From: Stramenopiles sp. TOSAG23-6
Taxonomy: Eukaryota > Sar
Reading direction: 5' to 3'
DNA length: 19,267 bases
NCBI GenBank assembly: GCA_900128565.1
Contig: LT636051.1
Span: 1-19,267, forward strand
Shown: positions 4,881 through 16,800 of the stretch, piece by piece
Position numbering within the stretch: position 1 is the stretch's first letter
How the letters are laid out: each line of letters starts with the position of its first letter
The notes under the pieces: model-generated
Seen by the model: only the letters and a program-made list of their open reading frames with translations
Told to the model about the DNA's origin: nothing
Database searches by the model: none
Position numbers and translations under genes: made by a program

Positions 4881-7800
4881 AATTCAAAGAAGCTTAAAAA
4901 CCCATCATTATTCTCGTCAAATTCTTCCAATGCAAGTACATAAGGTTCGAAATATTTATCTACCCTCAAACGTATATTAGGCAACATATAAAACAGGAGA
5001 CACGCTCCATAGACACCTGCAATAATATTACCGATGATGAGAAAATCACCCAGTTTTTCATCATTAGAAGTAAACAATTTGCCAGATATTAGAAGGTTTG
5101 CATAGAATGTGATAAATATCATGATTACTAGAATCATTTGGAGAATAAAATCGGCAGTCCGTTTATATGGCCTGACCCCTGTAAGTATTGTAAGAAACAA
5201 CGCAGCAAGAGTAACACCAACCGCATTTTGTTCAATTCCTTTATCGAACGCAGTCAACATACCAGTCATCATTGCCTTTCGAACCATTTCAACAAACTCA
5301 TACCACCATATCTGTGAACGATAGCATAAAAAAAGGGAACCATATGTACTAATGACTCTGTGGTGCATATGGAGTAATTCTTTATTCTTGGATATTGCAT
5401 GAAACATCTCATTCGGCATATCCTCTTCTGCAATTAGCCAATGACGGACTTTGTATAATGATATTAAACCACAAAGAGGAATTCCTATTACATAAAGAAA
5501 TATACAGACGGTTGCTGTCAGGCGAAGTATATCATAATTTGGACCGTCGCATTCTATACTAATATCAGAAGTGAGATAATTCTTTCCATTTACAGAGAAA
5601 CAATTGAATATTTGAAAGCATCTGACGGTTAATCCTGTAATGAATTGTGATTGTATTTTAACAATGTGTAATGTTAGATTAAGATTAAAAATTTTCATTA
5701 TAAGATAGTTAAAAATAGATCGAATGCAAACTTACCTGGATACATGATAAATATTATTGCCCAAAGGACCCTCCTCGCGTTCATCTTTGCAGATTCACGC
5801 GAAAAATTAGCAGAAGGCTTACAGATAAGAATTAAAGACGCCGTTACAAACGCAAGTGATACCATTATAGCCATCAGTGGCGGCAAGGACATATGCGCAT
5901 AAAATTTTTCGGCGAAGTTTGTAGAAAAGTGACACATGTCAAAATAACCGAAGATCTTCATAAAATCCATATTAATAAAATTGCAATTCGTGCAAAATGT
6001 TTCAAATTTGCTAGGAAATGGTTCGCCTGTAGTGTGTCTCGTTTGGGATATTACTTGTAGATATGATATCAGAAGTTTAATTGTGGCTAAAAGCTCTGCC
6101 CACATATGAACTATACGATGTGACATATGATGACCTAATTGAACCTTCTTTCCATGTAAGCTTTTTCGTCGAAGTCTCTTACGGTGTTCCTTTGCTGATA
6201 TTGGCTCCCGTCTCACTTTCATACTCATTTTCCCCATAAAATCTTTTCTACCGTGTTTTGTGCTTATTTTTCTTGCTAAGGTATGTGCACTGATCGAATG
6301 TTGTCTCAATATTTGGAGTTTCTCTGCCTTAATTTCATCAACATATAAGCCTGTCTTATTTGCCTTTTCCATATTTGCTAAAACATTGTCCTGCATTATC
6401 GCAAATTTTGCTGCCAATTTTAGTTTGTGTTGTATGGATATTCTTTTTTTAGCAGCAGCATCACTAAATACAACTTGATCGGCTGACATTGTCATTATGA
6501 GTAATAACACTATATACAGTGTACAACCCATGACAATAATAACGGTATTCATCGGCGATTGTTTTTCAGGAGAAGAACTACAGTCTCTGCAATTTATATG
6601 ATTTGAATCTAGAACCCAGTTTTCACCATCTACACAACCATGTTTCCACTTCAACTGACATTCGTGTGCACAGACACCAGTATCTACCTCGTTACATTTT
6701 TCTTTGATACATTTATCAAATTTCGTCGTTGAGCAACATATACTGCATAATGGTCCAGTATGACCTTGAGCGCAATTTTGCCAATCATTACCACCAAGGC
6801 AAATTTCAAGAGCAGCGGACTCAGGAACTATATACTTTCCACAATTAATTGGACCATTTGTTGAGAATTCATGTGGTCGTAGTTTTGCGTTATCGTAGAT
6901 TTGCCAGAATCCTGGTGCAAGTGCCATTTTTCTTGTATTTACTTTTGTAAACAATGAAATACCTTTAATACAATGTTTTCTATCAGCTTCCGTCGTATTG
7001 GTGGATACACGAGCTGCTATTTCGTCACACGCACATAATGTGCCTACAGGACATGGTGAACATTGGAGTTGAAATGTCTCTTTTTCTTGGAGCATTTCTA
7101 CTGGGATATCGGTGACTGAAGAAACACCGAATTTTGCCAAATCTAAAGACGTCGTAAAGCCACTTGTTTTTCCAAGGTTTTCATCTAAAAGTGGAATTAA
7201 ATGAGCAAAATGCATAGGAGGACACTCACAACGAGAGTGTGTTTGATCGCCCAATTCGAGAAATACACCTGGGCATTTCTCTGGCACAAGTGAACCAGTG
7301 CCACAAAATTCATCTTCCTGACAGGCTCGTATTTGGTCTGCGGACCTACACGAAGAATTTGGTGGGCATACCGAAACATCAAAAGATCCACTTTCACAGT
7401 ATGCTGCTTCCCCTGTGTCAATTTGACAAGCTACTTTTGTTGATGGATCAGGACAATAATGACCTGCTGGACACGCTCCTCGGGAAGAGGATCCAGCTTC
7501 ACAATAGTAAGCTCTATCCTTTGAAGATGACTGAGCATTATCACATTTAACTTTTGTACTTGGTGTCGTTATATCATTACTGACGTAACTACAGTAGTGC
7601 CCCAAAGGGCAGATGCTACGCACACTACTTCCTTCAGGACAATAATCGCCCGAGCTACATCGAAGTTCGGTATCAGCGTAATTTTGATTTATGGGGCAAT
7701 AATGCCCTTTTTTGCATTTAATTGGTGAACTTCTCAATGGATGTTCAGCAGAACTGCAGTACATCCCTACGCCACAGATTTGTTCTGTCGAAGGGGTCGG

Positions 7801-10800
7801 GCAATAATATCCATTTTGACAGACGCCCTGTTCTACATTTGATCCGCTGCAAAATGAGCCAATCTCACAAAGTGTCTTTGAAGATGGAGTGCTACAATAA
7901 TAGTTCTCAGGGCAATTTGATACTTCTTCTTGTCGGTAAGATCGCAAATGTTCGCATGTCTTTTTATTTCGTGCGTGTGCGAGTAGGGTATAATCATTGT
8001 TAATAGCAAGGATACATCTTTCAGTGACGTTGACTAATGTTCCAACTATGAAATTATCACCTTTTCCTATAACAACTGTATAGTGATTGTTTCCGTTTGT
8101 TTTTTTACACCCAGTGCCATTATCACATTCACTAATACAGTTACCTTCCATGTCCGTACAAGATGGGATAAATCTTCCTCCAGTTACTCTCACAATCAAA
8201 TGGGCTGTTGTTTGTGTATTATTGTCACTTGATGCAGTATCCTCGGAAGTTTTAGTCTTGTCGGAAGTTTTAGTCTTGTCAGAAGTTTTAGTCTTGTCAG
8301 AAGTTTTAGTATCCTCGGACGTTTTAGTGTCCTCGGAAGTCTCATCAGAATCAGTAGATGATTCGCTTTCACGACCAACAGTCTTTACAGAAGTTGCAGA
8401 TGTCCTCGGTGTTATATACCCTAATGGAGGTATTATAGGTGCATTTATCACTATTCTAGGTAAATTATCTTCAGCGCAGTTGTTTTCTGTGTCTATAGTA
8501 ATCACTGGATTTATAACACTCCCAACATTATTTACTGAGTAAGTTCCTTTAGGTTTACATAAATCATTTTCATTTTCAAATTGCATTTCGTAGTCACCAG
8601 TTTTATATGGGCCGGGGTTTCCTCCATTGTCTACAACTGTCACAATTAGTTCTGAATTTACAAACTCCAAGGCAAGTTCTGCGTGTCCAGAGTCAATTTC
8701 TTGGGTTACTTGCATATTCCATAAATGAACAGATGTGTCATCCGGAATTGAAATAGATGGTCTTACATCACAGTTTATATCTTCATCCAACATAACAGAC
8801 CCAATATATCCTTCACTATTGACAATAAATGAACCAGATGGATCTGGTGTACATCTCCCTTCATCATTACTAAATACTACATCATATTCACCAGGAACGT
8901 AGTTTCCATGACCTTCATTAATTATACTTATATACTTGATATTGTCGCTGTCGTCAATTGTAGAGCTACCAACACCCGAATTTGTAGAGGTATCACTCCA
9001 CCCAATAACCCCACCACCGCTGATGGCATACAGCGGGTTATTTACATCAAGATCAAAAATTGTAAGGGTTGCTTCCCATTGTACACCGTCGTTTTCACAA
9101 TATCCGCCTCGGGCATCACAACTGGCAGAAGTATGCGTATTACTGCAGTATTGTCCACTAGGACATGCTTGTTGTATTGATTGACCTTCTGGGCAATAAT
9201 ATCCATTTTTACACTCTTGTCGCTCTTGTTCTTGTGCAACTGTCCAGTTTGACTTACTCCAATTTCTCCCTGCAAATACACAATCCTCATTATTTCCTAT
9301 GTCGTCTCTTCCAATACATCTTCCGCATGACCTTTCATCAGTGAAAATAATCATTGATATTTTGTCATCAGCTGAATGATGAGTTATTAATGTTTGACTA
9401 TATCCTCTTTCCACAGTCAAGGTGGAATACTCCCCACTATCCGCATCATTATAAGTTGTTATTCCTTTGACAAGAACTTTTTCCCAATATTTATTTCCAT
9501 TTGTATCAAGAATTGAATTACTGGACTCAATTTTTAATCTACTCCCAATAGATATTGGATAATTATTATCACTTAATATATCCAAAGTGCTACTGTTTAT
9601 CGTTATACTTTCCCTAAGAATAGACGTAGTCAACATACTACACTCACCTGCTGGACATCCCAAACACGCCGTGGGACAGTAGCCACCCTCTACACAACTT
9701 TGGGCTCTTACATCTTTTGAACCTTCAGTACAGTGACTACCAGCAGGACAAATTCTTTTCACTCCTGGGGTTGAACAGAAATAACCCGCTGGGCAAGGTG
9801 ATACCGTTAGGGGTTCCCCGAGTAATCTGTCTTTGCCGCAATATTGACCTGCTGTACATTGTATTAGAGTTTCAGGATTTGGGCAATAATAACCGTCGGG
9901 GCATTTTAATGGCGAAAATACTCCAACTGGACAGTATGTTCCGTTGATTTTACACGGATATTTCTCACTTGATGTGGGACAATAGTGACCCACATCACAA
10001 GGTTTTGGTTCTTCCGAACCCTCACTACAGTAATTGGCACTTACAGGACTTGGCAAAGGCTGATATTTTGTTTCCGACCAATTTAGAGAAATTTTGATGG
10101 CACTTGATTTAGTTCCACAAGGAATTTCTTCTTCAGAATATTCTCTCTTCGCTCGCCATAATTCAGTTTTTGCGATATCGCTCACAAACTCCACTTCTGG
10201 ACTCTGTTTCCAAGCACGCAAACACACATAAGTTTCATCTGGTACATTAGCCCATGTCAAATACCCCCCCACTGGAATTGTTATAGCGTTCTGTTGAAGT
10301 TCAGCATCTTTTGGGACTCCCATTACTGTTCCATGTGAATATAATTTCTCGTTTTCCTTTACGCGTGATAACGACGAATGGATATATATCATATCTCCAT
10401 TATATACATGTGAAATAGTTGGCGACACGTTTTTATACAAAATGTCGCCTTCGAATAAGTCGGTGAATATCCCCTCTCCGAAATCAATACTTGTCGGGCT
10501 AGTTGTCGTGACAATTCCAATATCTTTAAATGTAGACCCCCTTTGTACAAATATGTGATCACCAGAAACAAAATGTACTCTTGGATCAACACTTACAGCA
10601 ACTAATGACCCACTTTCCATGTCTGTATTCACTTTTACATTGGTTTCACTGGCAGTAAAAAATGTAAGCTCTGATGCGGATACACTAGTAATAATACCAA
10701 TTGCAGTTCCATCCTTTCGATAAGCCATTGTCTGATGATCATCAGAAGTTTGAACTTGTATTCGTGGGTCAACTCCTTCTACCGTGAGCGTTGTTTGCCC

Positions 10801-13800
10801 GGCTAGTATCATAGAAGAACCATCGATACTAATTCCGCGTGGTAATACTTTCAATATCGCATTAGTACCGGTATCGTTTCCGTGTGCAGTTGGAAGTTTC
10901 GAGCATTGGCCAATTTGAGTAATTGAAGTAGATGTTATTTCCCTGTTAGTTTCTGCTTTTGTCATTTCTATGGAAATGTCGCCGATTAATATCAAACCTG
11001 GGGCAAGGAAAGAGCCATATTCGATCTGTACATATATCACGTTACCTTCTGGAATCGACTTCACTCGGCCTTTTGTGCGACAAACGTTTTCAGAATTACA
11101 ATTTTGGGTAACCTTTTCGTCAATAGATATTGATTCTGTCGTGGACGCAATTATAATTTTGATGATATTACGAACCTCAAAATTGGCAATTGGTGGGATG
11201 GAACATACTCCACCCACAAATATTATTGGACCTGGTTTGTATCCTGAACCCCCGTTGACTATACTTATACCCTTAATTCCCATGTTCATTATGCGTACAC
11301 CAGTTGCACCCTGTGCAGGTGTGCTACGAAGTCTAAGCTTTTCGAGTGCTCCAACATNAACTAACGTAGGAGTTNCATTTTTATACAAATTTTCACCTTG
11401 ATGAATATTCACATATGGGACCTCAGTCAGTTTTATACTTGTATCTGATGAAGTATCAATTACACCAATTATTTGATGGTCTTTATTATAAATGGTGTCA
11501 CCTGGAGAAAAATGATGATTAACAAAATCTCCGTTGACTTCGAACGTTTTTATCCCTGAGACATCATTAACTGAATATACACTACTAGGTATTATTGTTC
11601 CAAATGTCAGAGTCAATGAACTTTCATCGGAAACGCGTTCTATGCTAAAAAGTGTTCCTATTTCAGAGAAATCTTCTTTAAAAACGCGCACTCCCGGAAC
11701 AAAATCCGCAATATAACAATCGGGGATAGGACTATCATATTCCATTGGCTTCTTTGAGTACACATTCAAAGGATCTCCACCAGAGTAATCTTCATGAATG
11801 ATGAAGTCTTCAGATGATACCTCAATAATTCCATCACTTGATTTTACGGTAATTGATTCTTTAGCTGATAGTATCAAAACCAAATTATCACTATTCAAGT
11901 CCTTTATATACCATTTGTCATTTTGTGTAAGATCCCATCGCTTAGTTTCTCCTTTGGAAATGGAAAAAGTTAAAGTTGCACTGGTTCCTTTTACAGATGC
12001 CGATAAAGATAAATTTGCAGTCATTATTAAAAATGCATTAACACTGTATTTTGTTGTATCCATTACTGTTTCGGTGTATAAGACACAATCTTTGAAAATA
12101 GGAATATCTTTATCTACACTTCCTCTTCCACGAGGGCCCGAATTGTCCACAAAACTCGGACCATAATCCAAATTAGTTGTTGTCCCCCATCCCATGGTGT
12201 CTTCCCAAGTTTCAGTGTCATCTAATCCGAATACCGATGACGCAAGTAATTTATATGAATATAATTTGTCGTCTACTTCAAGGTGTGTTGATACATTTCT
12301 CGTTAAAACAATTTCGTGATTTTGGGTATCACCGTCACTGTCTGTAACTTTCATACTTTTGATTATACCAATATTTCTTCCGTCGCTTCTAAATATATTA
12401 TCACCGATACTAAAATCCTCATACAATTTGCCACCTTGTGTGTAAAGAATGTCAAGAGATGAACTTGCTCGTATGCTAACTTCTGTCTCTATATTCGAAA
12501 AATGAATCTGAGAAACTTCTGCTTTACTGACAATACCAATGTCAGTACCATCACTCTTATAAACATGTTGCCCAGGACGAAATCTTACAATAGATTCGTC
12601 ATTGTAACCTTTGAGCTTAATGATATCAAAGTTGCCTTCACTGCAAGGAACAATTGTAGTGTCATTTATACATTTATCAACTTGTACTTTGGCATCACTC
12701 TGTAATTTCATTTTCCGCTTATATACAAAAGATGATCCGTCAATGATTGATGAATTCATAGTAACAAACTCAATTGACGAAACACTAGTTGCCTTGATGA
12801 CCCCAATCTCATCATTATATTTTGTATATGCGCGATCTCCTGGACTAAAGTGTATACTGGGATATACATCATATGAGCAACCCAGAGTTATACTTTTTGG
12901 AATATAACTGTCAGTCAAGGACTGGAAAAACACTTCCTCTACTTTGAAAATATTATGACCATTTGCTAAATCTACGATGCTAAAATAAAAAGAGGTACTA
13001 GAAATAATAGTGATTTTACCTTGAGTACAGCAATGTCTATATCTTATAGATGAAGCTTCGGTAGAGTTTCTGCAACACCCTTGATATATAAATGAATTTG
13101 TCTCTAACAATTCTCTCCAGTCATGAGATACATCAAAATTTAGAATATAATAAAAGATATTATATTGTCTCAGTTTAGTTGGTGTGATGGAAGTAGGATG
13201 ATATGCATATAATTGAGTCCCACCATGAATTTCTGATAATCGACTCGATGTTAGCGTAATTGTTTGCCTACAATTCATATCCGTAATATGGCCACTTCCT
13301 GTGTAAGATTTCATGGGTTTACTTGAATCGCCTCTTTTTACACGACTTAACCTTGTAAACACATTACTTTGACTACAATTACCCAGAAGATTTGAGTGTG
13401 TAGTAATATTCTTAACAATGCCAACATCTAAAAATGTATCAGTCGCATAGATATGATCACCAACTGCAAATTGAGCTGTCGCATCAATTTGATTCCCGTA
13501 CTCAATCTCAATTGTATTTTTATCGGGTTCTTCAAATTTATAAAATGATATTAAACTTTCTTTTTTAATCTCTATCCTAGTTCCAAGAGTATTGATATAT
13601 AGTTCGTCGTCCTTGTACAATTGGAAAGCAGGGGGGGATTCTAGAATTAATTCCGTAGGTTTACACTGATCGACGACTCCTATTAGATCACCATTATATT
13701 TATATACAACATCTCCTTTTACATATTGCAATATGCTACCACCCGTCAACGACACTACATTCGAATCAGTAGTACTAGCAGAAGAAACCTTCATACCCGT

Positions 13801-16800
13801 AGCTTTTAAGGCAAAGAAATGCAAAGTGTCAGTTGTAATCATTGATACCGTACCAAGGAATGACATTTCATCAAGATATATTTCATCACCAGGTTGTATT
13901 ATATCATCAATTACCGCATTTCTTATTTGTACAGATATTGCATTGATTTTGATTGACTCTTTAAATTCTATCTCTGCAAATTTCCACAGTTTAGATTTTC
14001 TTACAATTACACCTGTGGGATAAGGAGAAAAATATAACGATGTCCTCGTAGAGTCAACGTTTTCATGGAAACCCCATTCTTCATTTGCGTCATCAGAGGA
14101 ATTTTGATGCATTGGTGTTTTTTTATTTCGAACATATGACAAAATACCGATTTCTTTTGAATTATAAAAAACAGAGTCTCCTGCTGCAAATCGGTAACGT
14201 GCATCTAGTATCTCATTAGTGAATATTGCATTAGCGCCTGCTGAGTGTTGTTTTCTTAGAAAAACTCCAGATGAGGTTATTTCATTACCTTGAAGATCTG
14301 TTTTTCGTGTAAATGATAAATTACCCAATTGACTCTGAAGGTTAGTACTACAATGTCTCCAAGCTATCTTCGTATGAGAAATATCACTAATAGTAATTTT
14401 CCAATTATCAGCGCTTTCACAGATACCATTAACTTCATAATTACTTGTATCGTGACCATCACCAGGTGCTGGAGAGCATTCAAGATCTAACACATTATCC
14501 GCTGTACCAGTCTTATAGCAGACCCACCCCCCATCTTCTACAGTTGTTAAATCGGGCGCAAAATCTATTTCTCCTAATGAGTAAATGGGAGACAGTATCC
14601 TTTCTACCGATTCATTCTGAAGTGTAGTTGTCACAGCATTATCTGCTTGTGATGTCGTATATATCAAAGTATTGCGTGAACAATGAGCATATATAATATG
14701 TGTCTGATCCCCAATAAAATCTATTACTTTAGCATGCCATATACCTTGTCCGGTGCATATTATACTACCAGCGTCGGCTAATTTCAACATGGCACCATAT
14801 TTGTATGGTTGCTCCATACATTCTTCTTCAGATAAAGTTGAATCTGAGCAAGATCGGCCAGTTCCTGGTAATTTACAACCAATATTATCCATCAAATCTT
14901 CTGAATTAATTGCTAATGACATACATACATATCCGCCTGCAATTCCAGGATTCCACGACACCCACGAACCTGTAGTTACTTTATGAGACTTCAATTGGAT
15001 GGATGGTAGAGTCGTAGGAAAATCTGGTATCTTAAACGTGCTTATAGGACTACGATCATCATCATTTTCCGTGCAATATCGCCATCCAAGGTACATCGAA
15101 TTGTTACTGCTGTGATAAGCGCGCATTGCTGAGGTACACTGAATATTTACATCAGTCTTTAGGGAATCGTCGGTTTTTGCGGTTTTACATAAAATCTTGT
15201 CTTCGGGTTTATCTATTTCACTTGAATATGCTGCGAAACATACATAACCACCTGGTGCCCCACCTGACCAAGTTAACATTCCCTGTTGGTCTATTGGCAC
15301 ATCAATAGGAGATAATGTAAGTATCCTAGATGTGTCACCTGGAAATATTACAAGCGGATTACTTACTTCGCCAGCGTCAACACCGTCTTCATTTGATTCT
15401 GTGTTAGATTTACAATATCTCCACCGGAAACGATTCAACGATTTACTCTCCCAGGGAATTTCGATGAGTTTTTCTGCTGTAGAGCACTTTATACTCGTGT
15501 CAATTGTATCTTGATTGTTAATATTTTCATCACATGATTTCATTTTATTGTTATCACAGTAGTAACCTGGGGGGCATTTCAGTGGCGTACCCGTACCCGG
15601 TGGGCAAATGAAGGTTTCACCATCAGCATCATATACAACACCCCTTTCGGCTTTATTGTACGTACAACTTAAAGGGTTTATAGAGCCTGTTGGACAATAA
15701 TGACCCTCTGGGCATTCTATACAAGATGTTTGCAAAATTTTAGAATTATATTTACCCGCGGGACATTGTTCACACACATCCATACCAAAACATAGGTGTT
15801 TCCATGAACAACCCTGAATGTTTTCACAGGATGTCACACCTACTTGTGTAGAACAACTTTCACCATTTAAACCTTCACCAATACAATGCCCTTCTACCCA
15901 ATGTTGTCCGTCGTTTTCACAAGTAATTTTAGTATCATGATTTGGATCTGAACAACCACGCTGCATGTACCAAGTACAATTCGCTGAGATACAATCTTCC
16001 ATAGAACTTTTATCACATTCAACTGTAAAGTATCCGGTAGATGCTCTACATCCTCCCCATGTACAAGTGTCACTTGAACATGTATTTGAATTAGTATTCT
16101 CGCTACAAATGTTTCGTTGATAGGTTCCACTTGGACACACCCTAACATTCACTGTAGCACTTTCATCCCCTTTTCCATGACTATTTGTTGCATGTATTAC
16201 AATATCATAATCCTTGGCAACGCTAACATTGATACGTTCTGATTGAATGTTATCTGTATTATTCGACCATGTGCAGAGACGTGGATGATCACTCCAAGCG
16301 CATTCATCATTATTTTCACAAAGTTCCTGGTTAGCTCCTTGGCAAATATTTGAGATAAAAGCATGAGAAACACACGAGCCTTTGCCGTTGTTGTCCTCCC
16401 AAGAACAAAGCTTGTCTTCAATACAGCTATCCTCTGAAAGATAAGAATTACATTTTGTTTCATATTTTGGATAACACAGTGATGTATTACATATATTTTT
16501 TGGAAATCGCTCGGAGTAATATTCTTGTCCGTCGACAGAGTCACACACAGGGCAACCATTAGATGTTTCTTTTGTCGAACCAATCGGTGATGGTGCACAT
16601 GGGGTACAACATGGTCTCGCTACGCATGAATTTTCTAGAACAATACAGTCATATATAGAACCCTCAGTTTCACACTGTCCTACGCCATACCCTCCACAAA
16701 TACCACTGTTTATCGCGGTACACTTATTTTGACAAAAATTAAGACCACTTGTTGGCGTCTTTTCTATTATTTCGCTAAACCCAGCGACATCGAATCTAGT

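Noticed and set aside
4436-5698. A separate 420-residue minus-strand gene starting at the ATG at 5698
   Set aside because: That ATG is inside the canonical intron 5635-5735; joining the exons restores MYPG-LTVRCF, so this is the second exon of the giant gene.
8244-8333. CRISPR-like array
   Set aside because: Units are contiguous 18-mers with no spacers, in frame inside a eukaryotic coding sequence.
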